A stretch of 31,565 nucleotides of DNA from Oscillospiraceae bacterium (GCA_019413245.1 DXNX01000007.1:1-31565); one strand, 5' to 3'; positions 23,340-29,596 are shown, counted from the stretch's first letter. Program-made: numbers and translations. Notes: generated by a model not told the origin, from the letters alone.

Positions 23340-23897
23340 TCATTCCATCGCTTGCATCAGTTCCACAAGCCAGGCGGGACGCTTGCTGCCAATGGGCAGG
23401 ATCTCCCCGTTGCGGTACTCGGCTACCAGGACAAAGCCGTTGTCGTTGTCGAAGAAGCGGGCTTCGTCGCAGTATGGCAGGATCTTCACCACGTCGGAGA
23501 ACCGCCGGGCAAAACGGGCTTCCACATCCCGCCGGGGGATATCGTGTCCACCCTTGCGGACCCGGTTTTCAATGCGCTGCAGGCTCTCCTGCAGGCTGTC
23601 CAGGCCCACATAGTACAGCCGGATGTAATAACCGGCCTCCTTGGCCCGGCGGGCCAGCTTGCGGGCATAGCCGCCGGAAAGGGTGGTTTCCTGGGTGAAG
23701 CTGACGCCGTCGGCCAGTGCCCGCTCCAGCTTCTCCACGGCCACCTTGCCGCCCTCATATTCATCCCCACCCAGTTCAGCGGTGATCTTGTCCGGGTCCA
23801 CGATAATGCCCAGGTCGGTGCGCTCGGCCTTGATGGAGCCGGTCAGGCTGGATTTGCCGCAGCCGTTCACGCCGCCGATGATGGTATAGATCTTCAT
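23340..23897 (-). CDS. Zeta-toxin-like P-loop kinase (COG4185-type)
   Basis: 185 residues. The P-loop GVNGCGKSSL (about 9-18) is followed by IIVDPDKITAEL with the acidic residues expected near the catalytic Asp of zeta kinases, SFTQETTLSG, and RVRKGGHDIPRRDVEARFARRF, an Arg-rich lid typical of this group. Zeta/PezT toxins phosphorylate UDP-N-acetylglucosamine and block wall synthesis; the short members (about 190 residues) are less well studied and may have other substrates. The start overlaps the repressor stop (ATGA), with only a weak ribosome binding site, so translation is probably coupled to the repressor. It may serve element maintenance or defence. Confidence 0.75.
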   Translation of the reverse strand: MKIYTIIGGVNGCGKSSLTGSIKAERTDLGIIVDPDKITAELGGDEYEGGKVAVEKLERALADGVSFTQETTLSGGYARKLARRAKEAGYYIRLYYVGLDSLQESLQRIENRVRKGGHDIPRRDVEARFARRFSDVVKILPYCDEARFFDNDNGFVLVAEYRNGEILPIGSKRPAWLVELMQAME

Positions 23898-24415
23898 GTT
23901 TTTTTCTCACTTTCAGGTTCCGTGATTTCGTGGATTGTATATAGTGCGTGTTCATCACCTTCGCTTGGTGCATGTTCATCGCTTTCGTTTCTATACTTGG
24001 GAATCTGTGTGAGTTCGTTTATGCGCCAAATTGCTGTTTGCTTTCCCAAGTCGTTTAGCATTTTGAATAAAGTTTCTAAAATCTTGAGTTGTTGGCGCTC
24101 CTTTGAATTTGCAAGGTCAAAAGAAATTACGTTTTGAATTTGCTGCGCGTTGAGTTTGTCACTTACTGATTTGAAGTATTCGGGGTTTTCGTTGGGGGAT
24201 GGGATGAGATCGGATATATCGCACTCTAATGCATCAGCTATGTTTTGCAAAGTTTTGAACCTAGGCTCTCGTGACCCGTTTTCATACTGTCTGATTGTTA
24301 TAGTTGCTAACCCTACTTTTTGAGCGAGTTCGGCCTGTGTCATATCGGAGCATTCACGCATATCTTTAATGGCATCGCCCACGGTACGAATGAACTTGCT
24401 ATCAACAAACGGCAA
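23894..24415 (-). CDS. XRE-family repressor (CI-like), with C-terminal helical domain
   Basis: About 173 residues. The N-terminal helix-turn-helix is MTQAELAQKVGLATITIRQYENGSREPRFKTLQNIADALE. The C-terminal half is hydrophilic and helical (NAQQIQNVISFDLANSKERQ) and ends in an acidic tail; no LexA/CI-type protease Ser-Lys site is evident. The start is uncertain: TTG 24415 sits 8 bp after AGAAGG, while GTG 24424 overlaps that site. It reads away from a Cro-like gene across a region with three 15-bp operators, the layout of a lysogeny switch. With the kinase downstream, the pair also resembles PezAT, so it could double as antitoxin. Confidence 0.8.
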   Translation of the reverse strand: MPFVDSKFIRTVGDAIKDMRECSDMTQAELAQKVGLATITIRQYENGSREPRFKTLQNIADALECDISDLIPSPNENPEYFKSVSDKLNAQQIQNVISFDLANSKERQQLKILETLFKMLNDLGKQTAIWRINELTQIPKYRNESDEHAPSEGDEHALYTIHEITEPESEKKT

Positions 24416-24450
24416 TTTCAACACCTTCTTTCGGTATTGGTATCAAAATG

Positions 24451-24479
24451 ATTGTATCATGTATTTCAAATGAATTCAA
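24451..24479 (-). promoter_or_regulatory. Repressor promoter
   Basis: Minus strand: TTGAAT (24479-24474), 17-bp spacer, TACAAT (24456-24451). The -35 overlaps the third operator, so high repressor levels could shut it. Confidence 0.65.
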
Positions 24480-24543
24480 TACGAATCGCATAAAGTTATT
24501 GACAGATTCGTTATGAATCTATATAATGGATTCATAACGAATC
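24473..24543. promoter_or_regulatory. Triple operator of the repressor switch
   Basis: GATTCGTTATGAATC (24505-24519) and its exact reverse complement GATTCATAACGAATC (24529-24543), each a near-palindrome GATTC-N5-GAATC, plus a weaker third copy AATTCAATACGAATC (24473-24487; 12 of 15 match). Confidence 0.75.
24499..24527 (+). promoter_or_regulatory. Consensus rightward promoter of the element
   Basis: TTGACA (24499-24504), 17-bp spacer, TATAAT (24522-24527): a perfect consensus. The first operator fills the spacer and the second begins at the start of transcription, so repressor binding would block it fully. Confidence 0.9.
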
Positions 24544-24561
24544 GCTAGGAGGTGCAAAAAG

Positions 24562-24765
24562 ATGAAGTTTGATCGTGAATTGGTAGATATTGCTGTTGCA
24601 CAGTCTGATTGTGCCAGCTACAGGGAACTTGCCCGGCGGATTGGATGTAGTGCCCAAAATCTCTCTGCGATTTTGAGCCGTGGCAGCTGCAAGCCGGTAA
24701 CCGCCGGGAAGATCGCAAAGGCACTTGGGGTGCCGGTGGAAAATATTGTCAGGAAGGAGGCTTAA
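24562..24765 (+). CDS. Small Cro-like helix-turn-helix protein
   Basis: 67 residues forming a lone helix-turn-helix (SYRELARRIGCSAQNLSAILSRGSCKPVTAGKIAKALGV). AGGAGGT precedes ATG 24562. It is the first gene under the consensus rightward promoter and faces the repressor gene, the usual place of a Cro/antirepressor that competes for the same operators. Confidence 0.8.
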   Translation: MKFDRELVDIAVAQSDCASYRELARRIGCSAQNLSAILSRGSCKPVTAGKIAKALGVPVENIVRKEA

Positions 24766-24767
24766 CC

Positions 24768-25064
24768 ATGTACATCCCGAAGGAAGAACGGGAAACCATC
24801 ATCACTTACAACGAAGCGGAGCCGACCGCCAGCGTCTACACCATGAACGGGGCGCTCATCCGCAAGCTGGACGGCCTGGCCCAGAGCCGCCCGGACAATG
24901 CCCGGCGGGTCAAAACCTACCCGGACGGGGCGCAGGAATATGAGGTACCCAAGAAGTGGGTGAAGGTGAACGCGGGGTTGATTTTGACGCCGGAAGAGCG
25001 TGAACGCAGAATCGAACGCGGGCGGGCCAACAGGTTGGCCCAACTCGGCAAGAACGGCGGGTAA
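24768..25064 (+). CDS. Conserved small phage/mobile-element protein of unknown function
   Basis: 98 residues, starting 2 bp after the previous stop. It begins MYIPKEERETIITYNEAEPTASVYT and has VPKKWVKVNAG in the middle, with a basic C-terminal helix (EERERRIERGRANRLAQL). I recognise the general type, a small soluble protein with a conserved IPK.E...T..YN..E..A..YT start seen in Firmicute mobile elements, but no function is known to me. It is co-transcribed with the Cro-like gene. Confidence 0.7.
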   Translation: MYIPKEERETIITYNEAEPTASVYTMNGALIRKLDGLAQSRPDNARRVKTYPDGAQEYEVPKKWVKVNAGLILTPEERERRIERGRANRLAQLGKNGG

Positions 25065-25135
25065 ATTTACCAATTTTCAGGCTATAACCCTATTTAGGCG
25101 ACAAATTACCCGCCAAAGGTAGACCACTCAAAAAA

Positions 25136-25153
25136 GCCCGGAGAATACCGGGC
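25136..25153 (-). terminator. Possible leftward terminator
   Basis: GCCCGG-AGAATA-CCGGGC has an A-run on its left side, which is a T-run only on the minus strand. No minus-strand gene lies to its right nearby, so it would stop antisense transcripts moving toward the switch region. Confidence 0.5.
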
Positions 25154-25180
25154 AAAAAGGCAAAGGAGAGATATACCGCT

Positions 25181-25402
25181 ATGAAACCGTTTTACAATCT
25201 GCGCGTCCGTTTTGCGGAATGCGAAATGAGCCAGAACGAAGTGGCCCGGCGGGCCGGTATGGCTCCCAGCACTATGACCGCCCGTATGACCGGGCAGCAG
25301 CCCTTTGATGCCTGGCAGATGGATGCCATTGCCGAAGCCTTGGGCATTGATCGCGCCGACTATGGCAAATACTTCTTCCAGCCGAAGAAGGTGGGCGCAT
25401 GA
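25181..25402 (+). CDS. XRE-type helix-turn-helix protein
   Basis: 73 residues with a single helix-turn-helix: FAECEMSQNEVARRAGMAPSTMTARMTGQQPFDAWQMDAIAEALGI. AAAGGAGAG precedes ATG 25181. It overlaps the next gene by 4 bp (ATGA). It is a second, distinct DNA-binding protein of the element, perhaps an excisionase-like or secondary regulator. Confidence 0.75.
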   Translation: MKPFYNLRVRFAECEMSQNEVARRAGMAPSTMTARMTGQQPFDAWQMDAIAEALGIDRADYGKYFFQPKKVGA

Positions 25403-25617
25403 TTGGACGTGCGGTGCATCAGCTGCTGCGGACGGTTGTGGAACTGGCGGCTGTTGGCCTGGGCGTTTGTGCCCTGGCGGCGCTGGCCGCCCTCCATATC
25501 CCCGCGCTGCTGGCCTGTGTGCTGGCTGAAAATGCTCTGATGGGACTGTGGTTCTCGCTGAAAGAAGAAAGGCCGCCCCGGTGCTGGAACACCGGAACGG
25601 CCAAGGCGGTAAAATAA
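25399..25617 (+). CDS. Small membrane protein, unknown
   Basis: 72 residues with two hydrophobic segments (VELAAVGLGVCALAALAALH; IPALLACVLAENALMGLWF) and a polar tail. It overlaps the preceding gene by 4 bp. The tail coding sequence forms a strong hairpin: CCGGTG/CACCGG nested in GGCCG/CGGCC (about 25571-25602). No function recognised; a small holin-like or superinfection protein is possible but unproven. Confidence 0.6.
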   Translation: MIGRAVHQLLRTVVELAAVGLGVCALAALAALHIPALLACVLAENALMGLWFSLKEERPPRCWNTGTAKAVK

Positions 25618-25663
25618 CGACAGATTACCGCCTCCATCATACACGAATCGGAGGAAAAAAGCA

Positions 25664-26005
25664 ATGAAGTTTCAGAAAACCATCAACCTGACTTCCTACA
25701 TGGTGGAATACATAGACAAGCGGCAGCCCAAGCCGCGCACGATCCGCCGGGAACTGGTGGTATTGGACGGCGGGCGCGTTGACGCTATGCAGCGTCTGGG
25801 AATGCGCCCGGCGGGATATATTGCCCAGCAGTTTGAACGTGATGGATACACGGTCACGGACGTGCGCAAAGGAGAAACACTCCGTGCGCAGGTGGATTTG
25901 TTCGACCTGTGGAACCAGACCGCGCAGGCCACCGCGCTGGAGCGGACACAGGCCCAGCTGCAGGCAGCTCTGGAAAAGCTGGGAGATAGGGGATTCAGCG
26001 AATGA
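25664..26005 (+). CDS. Hypothetical element protein with C-terminal coiled coil
   Basis: 113 residues. The first 70 are mixed beta/alpha (LVVLDGGRVDAMQRLGMRPAGYIAQQFERDGYTV); the end (WNQTAQATALERTQAQLQAALEKL) looks like a coiled coil. CGGAGG precedes ATG 25664. It overlaps the next gene by 4 bp. I do not recognise the family. Confidence 0.65.
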   Translation: MKFQKTINLTSYMVEYIDKRQPKPRTIRRELVVLDGGRVDAMQRLGMRPAGYIAQQFERDGYTVTDVRKGETLRAQVDLFDLWNQTAQATALERTQAQLQAALEKLGDRGFSE

Positions 26006-26268
26006 GCGAGGTAAAAGAAAAACACCCGACCTGGTTCAAAATGAAAATCGAAAGGCGACAACTTATAGATCAGCTTCCACCTAAAACAGCGAAGAAAATT
26101 CTTCTGGCCTGCTTTGATTATCTTGAAACCAACAACATGCCGGCAAACTTGAATATGACAGAATCCATTGCGTTCAGTGCTATTTTTCCTGATCTGGAAG
26201 AAGCCTGGAAAAAATACGAACAGCGGATCAATGCAAAGGCAAAATCAAAATCGGTCGATATCGTATGA
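26002..26268 (+). CDS. DUF6291-like phage replication-region protein, possibly shortened
   Basis: 88 residues resembling the start of DUF6291 proteins: WFKMKIERRQLIDQLPPKTAKKILLACFDYLETN then AFSAIFPDLEEAWKKYEQRINAKAKSKS. Such proteins often lie in phage replication regions and carry a low-complexity tail. Here a TGA at 26266-26268 stops it, but the same frame goes on for 22 codons with an acidic Thr-Glu repeat (TETEEETETEEETEEYK) before TAA at 26335. The TGA sits in the loop of an inverted repeat TCGGTCGAT (26251-26259) / ATCGACCGA (26280-26288). Function unknown. Confidence 0.6.
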   Translation: MSEVKEKHPTWFKMKIERRQLIDQLPPKTAKKILLACFDYLETNNMPANLNMTESIAFSAIFPDLEEAWKKYEQRINAKAKSKSVDIV

Positions 26269-26289
26269 TATCGTGCGACATCGACCGAG

Positions 26290-26325
26290 ACAGAAGAAGA
26301 AACAGAAACAGAAGAAGAAACAGAA
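26290..26325. repeat. Tandem 18-bp repeat, two perfect copies, in a polypurine tract
   Basis: ACAGAAGAAGAAACAGAA twice (26290-26307, 26308-26325), within an A/G-rich strand running to about 26356. Confidence 0.8.
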
Positions 26326-26359
26326 GAATATAAATAAAAAGAAAAGAAAGGAAACCCCA

Positions 26360-26403
26360 GTTATTGCGGAAAAACACGGGTTATTTCCGCAATAACCCAT
26401 GTT
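26360..26403. other. Two mutually exclusive hairpins upstream of the sigma-like gene
   Basis: Hairpin 1: GTTATTGCGGAAA (26360-26372) / TTTCCGCAATAAC (26384-26396), perfect 13 bp. Hairpin 2: AACACGGGTTAT (26373-26384) / ATAACCCATGTT (26392-26403), 12 bp with one mismatch. They share bases, so only one can form. The stretch 26269-26479 has no gene besides the frame tail noted above. Confidence 0.7.
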
Positions 26404-26479
26404 TTTGCTGCAATAATCTTTGCTTCTTCAAGCGTTATATGCCGAAATCGGATAAAAAATGACGGGAGGACGTTGCTTT

Positions 26480-27322
26480 ATGAATGCGGGGGAGGCTATG
26501 GAGAAGAGAGTGACCGCCGGGCAACAAGAAGCGAATGCGGCCCTGGCGGCGCTGGCTGCTTCTGGCAACGCTTTTGCCCTGGGGCAGCTATGGGAGATCA
26601 ACCGGGGGCTGCTGCGCTCCATGTTTTGGAGATGGTATCCAAGCCACCTGGAGCAGGCGGACGCCCACGGTCTGACGGCGGACGATTTCGAGCAGGAAGG
26701 GTATTTTGCTGTCCAGTATGCCGCCCAGACTTACGACCCCGGCAAGGGCTTTGCCTTCTCCACTTGGTTGCAACAGGCAATGAAACGTCAGCTCCATCTT
26801 GTTCTGATCGGGGAACACAGACGGCAAATAAGGGACAGGGAAGGAAATACCCGCGTCATATCCGCCAATCCCTTGAATCAATCTGTAAGCCTGGACACTC
26901 CCTTGGATTCTGACGATCCCGGCGGGGCCACTCTGTGTGATGTGCAAGAGGATCAGGCCGCAGCTTGTGATATTGAGGCGGCGGAGGAAGCCGTATTCAC
27001 GGAACAGCTGCACGCAGCTATTGAAGAAGCCCTTCAAAAACTGACGGAGCGCGAAGCGGATGTTATCAGACGTCGGTATTATGGGAATCAGGGACAACGG
27101 CAGATCGCCCAGGTATACGGTGTTTCCAGCACCCGCGTTCAGCAGCTCGAAAAAACGGCTTTTACAAAGCTGCGCAGAAATCGGCGGCTGATTCAGTGGT
27201 GCAATGAAGTTATATTGTCCAGCGCCTGGAGGGGGACCGGCTTTTCTGCCTGGCAATATGGCGGCAGCGTCCAGGAAAGAACTGTAGAATACATAGACGA
27301 ACACATGGCAGCACACATATAA
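26480..27322 (+). CDS. Sigma-70-like RNA polymerase sigma factor of the element
   Basis: 280 residues. A sigma region 2-like part (LTADDFEQEGYFAVQYAAQTYDPGKGFAFSTWLQQAMKRQL) is joined by an acidic linker to region 4 (LQKLTEREADVIRRRYYGNQGQRQIAQVYGVSSTRVQQLEKTAFTKLRR), so it can recognise both promoter boxes. ATG 26480 is chosen for GGGAGG about 10 bp upstream; ATG 26459 has no site. Such phage-type sigma-like proteins are found in Clostridial phages and elements and may drive late genes or reprogram host polymerase. There is no region 1.1. Two exclusive hairpins precede it and a 22-bp dyad repeat follows. Confidence 0.8.
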   Translation: MNAGEAMEKRVTAGQQEANAALAALAASGNAFALGQLWEINRGLLRSMFWRWYPSHLEQADAHGLTADDFEQEGYFAVQYAAQTYDPGKGFAFSTWLQQAMKRQLHLVLIGEHRRQIRDREGNTRVISANPLNQSVSLDTPLDSDDPGGATLCDVQEDQAAACDIEAAEEAVFTEQLHAAIEEALQKLTEREADVIRRRYYGNQGQRQIAQVYGVSSTRVQQLEKTAFTKLRRNRRLIQWCNEVILSSAWRGTGFSAWQYGGSVQERTVEYIDEHMAAHI

Positions 27323-27338
27323 CCGACCTGCCCCGGCG

Positions 27339-27360
27339 GAATGTGTCCATATTGGACACG
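27339..27360. repeat. 22-bp inverted-repeat copy B with internal dyad
   Basis: Exact reverse complement of 23308-23329; the dyad is GTGTCCATATTGGACAC (27343-27359). The stretch 27323-27664 holds this, a GGCAT-A5-ATGCC hairpin (27494-27508 approximately) and no credible gene. Confidence 0.75.
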
Positions 27361-27664
27361 GTGCTATCCCCCCGCCCCGGCGGAACGATGCAGACACGTC
27401 AAGGGACCGGCGCGGGTAACATTATCCAACTCTGGCGGCATTTGTGCAAAAGGGGGAAGCGGATGCACCTTCATTGCATAGGCCCTCCCCCCCGGCATAA
27501 AAAATGCCTGGATGCTTATCATGCTTTATCGTGTGGGTCCCTGACATTCCCGGGGTTTGGCGTGCTTCATGTGGGTGTAGTACCCCAAAAAAGCGGGAAT
27601 TTGCCAGTATCCGCCGGGAATATCCGAAATTATGAAGAAATGAGCCAGGAAAGGAGAATCTTCT

Positions 27665-28324
27665 ATGAGTGAACAGGGCGGCAGCGTGTTTTCTGTACTC
27701 AATGCCGTAAATGTGAATGAGCATGCAGAAAAGAAAAACGGTCTGACCTACCTGTCTTGGGCGTGGGCCTGGGCAGAGGTGAAAAGGGCTTTCCCTGATG
27801 CACAATACAAAATCTATGAACGCCCGGCGGATGGGTGTATTTACTGGACCGATGGTCATACATGCTGGGTGAAAACTGGCGTGACTATCAACGGGCTGGA
27901 ACACATAGAGTACTTGCCCGTGATGGATTACAGGAATAATAGCATTCCTCTTGAAAAGATCACCAGCACCGATGTAAACAAGGCAATCCAACGCAGCCTT
28001 ACAAAAGCATGCGCCCGGCATGGCCTTGGGCTGTATATCTATGCCGGTGAAGATCTTCCCAATGAAGAGGCCAAGGCGGCAAAAAAATCTACCGGGGCAG
28101 CCAGGGCAAAAGAGGAGAAAACCTCCGATGCAGCTGATAGACTGGCGGCGCGGGCAATGTGTCAGAGTGCGGTGCGACTGTATTGCCAGGTGAATAACCG
28201 CGAAGAAAAAGAAGTCTGGACGCGTGTGGGGCAGATCATGGGCAAGGCGAGTAAAGACTTTACCACAGACGATTGGCGCCGGGCAAAACAGGCGGTAGAA
28301 AGCGGGACGCTTGACGCCGGGTAA
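27665..28324 (+). CDS. DUF1071/Sak3-type single-strand annealing protein
   Basis: 219 residues. The N-terminal domain reads NAVNVNEHAEKKNGLTYLSWAWAWAEVK, then WVKTGVTINGLEHIEYLPVMDYRN and TSTDVNKAIQRSLTKACARHGLGLYIYAGEDLP, the core of the DUF1071 family of phage single-strand annealing proteins. These anneal complementary strands in phage recombination and replication, acting with a single-strand binding protein (none visible here). The C-terminal ~80 residues form a charged linker and a small helical domain. AAAGGAG lies 8 bp before ATG 27665. It is the only recombination/replication function recognisable in the element apart from the integrase. Confidence 0.8.
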   Translation: MSEQGGSVFSVLNAVNVNEHAEKKNGLTYLSWAWAWAEVKRAFPDAQYKIYERPADGCIYWTDGHTCWVKTGVTINGLEHIEYLPVMDYRNNSIPLEKITSTDVNKAIQRSLTKACARHGLGLYIYAGEDLPNEEAKAAKKSTGAARAKEEKTSDAADRLAARAMCQSAVRLYCQVNNREEKEVWTRVGQIMGKASKDFTTDDWRRAKQAVESGTLDAG

Positions 28325-28468
28325 GCTCTGCTTTTTCCAAAAAATCCGTTACATACGTGGAGAGGAAAGTTCTTCTCCACCCACCGGTCTCCTGGCGTGG
28401 TGTGGTTTATCCGAATAGGGGGGGCGGTTGCATCTCTCACTGGGCGCTGCGTCAGCCGATAACACAAA

Positions 28469-28485
28469 AAGCCCCGCCGGGGCTT
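28469..28485 (-). terminator. Terminator of the ribbon-helix-helix gene
   Basis: AAGCCCC-GCC-GGGGCTT with TTTTTGTG following on the minus strand. The stretch 28325-28468 also has a GTGGAGA/TCTCCAC hairpin (about 28359-28382) and no gene. Confidence 0.8.
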
Positions 28486-28514
28486 GTAGGATTTACCCGG
28501 CGGGGTGATGGGTA

Positions 28515-28739
28515 TTAAACTTCATGTTCTGTTTCTTTGGCAGAGGGGCAATCGCGGGCGCACAAATCCCGCTGCATCTGTTCTCTGATGGCGCGGTTCA
28601 CAAAGCCGTTGATGCTTTCACCCATTGCGGTAGCATGGGCCTGTACAGTGTCCTTATAGCCTTTCTTTACGACGATGCGCAGACTGTCATAGGCCTTTGC
28701 ATTGTACTTGTTGCTGGCGACGGTTTGGGGTTTGGCCAT
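28515..28739 (-). CDS. Ribbon-helix-helix (Arc/MetJ-like) DNA-binding protein
   Basis: 74 residues: MAKPQTVASNKYNAKAYDSLRIVVKKG then HATAMGESINGFVNRAIREQMQRDL, a short strand followed by two helices as in Arc-type repressors that bind palindromes as dimers. AAGGAGGT lies 7 bp before ATG 28739, so this start is preferred over 28760. Its own -35 box is inside a TTGTACAA palindrome, one of three between it and the divergent rightward promoter, so autoregulation and control of the right-end genes is likely. Confidence 0.75.
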   Translation of the reverse strand: MAKPQTVASNKYNAKAYDSLRIVVKKGYKDTVQAHATAMGESINGFVNRAIREQMQRDLCARDCPSAKETEHEV

Positions 28740-28786
28740 GTGCTGCACCTCCTTTTGCAAGATTTCACTTTTCCTAGTCTACAGAT

Positions 28787-28815
28787 ATTATACCACACAA
28801 GATATACTTGTACAA
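28787..28815 (-). promoter_or_regulatory. Promoter of the ribbon-helix-helix gene
   Basis: Minus strand: TTGTAC (28815-28810), 17-bp spacer, TATAAT (28792-28787). The -35 lies within palindrome 28806-28817. Confidence 0.75.
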
Positions 28816-28884
28816 GTAGAAAAGTGACGAAATAATTGTACAATGTTTATGCAGTATGCCACTATACATAATTGTACAATTATG
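28806..28884. promoter_or_regulatory. Three TTGTACAA palindromes (candidate operators)
   Basis: ACTTGTACAAGT (28806-28817), ATTGTACAAT (28835-28844) and an 18-bp palindrome CATAATTGTACAATTATG (28867-28884). Centres are 28 and 36 bp apart. The first overlaps the leftward -35, the third fills the rightward promoter spacer. Confidence 0.8.
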
Positions 28885-28891
28885 CTATAAT
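28863..28891 (+). promoter_or_regulatory. Rightward promoter of the right-end genes
   Basis: TATACA (28863-28868), 17-bp spacer, TATAAT (28886-28891). The spacer is occupied by the 18-bp palindrome. Confidence 0.7.
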
Positions 28892-28897
28892 AATACT

Positions 28898-29132
28898 GTC
28901 GAAAGGGACAAGGCCTGGTGAAAACCTCCGGGGAACACTGGTAAGCGTCAGATAACAGACTGCGTAACGTACTTGCATGCAAGGGTTAAACAAGCATCGG
29001 GCACTGACCGCCTGTAACCGATCGACAATAGAAAAGGCACCGCGCCGCCGACCAAAGCACACGCGATGCCAACCCAACAAAGGGCAGCGCCATTATAGCA
29101 CGGGCCGCCCGCCGAATTCAAGGAGGTATCCT
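28898..29132 (+). ncRNA. ~235-nt untranslated leader or structured RNA
   Basis: From the predicted start of transcription to ATG 29133 no convincing coding frame exists. TGTCGA (28897-28902) can pair with TCGACA (29022-29027), closing a ~130-nt domain that contains the palindrome CTTGCATGCAAG (28972-28983). After it, GGCACCGCG can pair with CGCGATGCC with one mismatch (about 29036-29086). I do not recognise a known RNA family; a riboswitch-like, origin or packaging role is open. Confidence 0.4.
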
Positions 29133-29255
29133 ATGAAAATCTATGTCTACACCTTCCGCGATGGATACTGCTGCTGGCAGTCTGCTATGAGTGCCGCTGA
29201 ACGCCGGGCAGAGGAACGCAAGCACGGCCCGCTGATCAGCAAGACACCAGCCTGA
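29133..29255 (+). CDS. Small protein, 40 residues, unknown
   Basis: MKIYVYTFRDGYCCWQSAMSAAERRAEERKHGPLISKTPA divides into a short beta-like start and a basic helix. AAGGAGGT lies before ATG 29133, far better than any upstream start in the open frame. It is the first coding sequence after the long leader. No function recognised; its size and place suit a small regulatory or anti-host protein. Confidence 0.6.
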   Translation: MKIYVYTFRDGYCCWQSAMSAAERRAEERKHGPLISKTPA

Positions 29256-29269
29256 AGGGAGGGCGCACC

Positions 29270-29545
29270 ATGAGTAGCACTGAATTACTCTCCCTGGTGG
29301 AACAGTACCGCGAAGCGCAGCAGCTGATTGAAGCAGCGCAAGCCGAAATGGACACCATCAAAGCCGCCATTTCGGCGGAGATGGCCCGCCGGGATGTGGA
29401 ACGCATGGATGTGGGCACCCATAGGGTAACGCTGAAAGCCGTGACCACAAGCCGCCTGGACGGCAAGGCAATCAAGGCGGCCGCCCCGGAACTGGCCGCA
29501 CGCTTTACCAAAACCACCACGACCACGCGCTTCTGCGTGGCGTAA
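29270..29545 (+). CDS. Phage-type helical protein, Gp157-like
   Basis: 91 residues. The first half is a long helix likely to form a coiled coil (LSLVEQYREAQQLIEAAQAEM); the second half has THRVTLKAVTTSRLDGKAIKAAAPELAARFTKTTTTTRF, a pattern common in small siphovirus proteins placed near recombination genes (Gp157-like). GGGAGGG precedes ATG 29270. Role unknown; it is probably in one operon with the 40-residue gene before it. Confidence 0.65.
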   Translation: MSSTELLSLVEQYREAQQLIEAAQAEMDTIKAAISAEMARRDVERMDVGTHRVTLKAVTTSRLDGKAIKAAAPELAARFTKTTTTTRFCVA

Positions 29546-29596
29546 ATCACAAAGCTGCGCTATCAGGCTATACGGGCTTTTAGGGAGGATTGAGCC

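Noticed and set aside
23340..24415. Classical PezAT toxin-antitoxin operon
   Set aside because: The kinase is shorter than PezT and the HTH protein is placed as a phage repressor with three operators, so a firm PezAT call is not supported; kept only as a hypothesis.
26290..26325. Possible CRISPR or iteron array
   Set aside because: Only two adjoining 18-bp copies without spacers; simple tandem duplication. No CRISPR array seen anywhere in the window.
26168..26395. Lys/Gln-rich frame across the polypurine tract
   Set aside because: Low-complexity product of the purine repeat, no start signal, overlapping the DUF6291-like gene in another frame.
27343..27672. 109-codon plus-strand frame after the sigma-like gene
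   Set aside because: Starts with GTG inside the 22-bp dyad repeat, has no ribosome binding site and overlaps the start of the DUF1071 gene; composition unlike a protein.
28977..29132. N-terminal extension of the 40-residue protein
   Set aside because: Basic, low-complexity stretch without a ribosome binding site, whereas ATG 29133 has AAGGAGGT.
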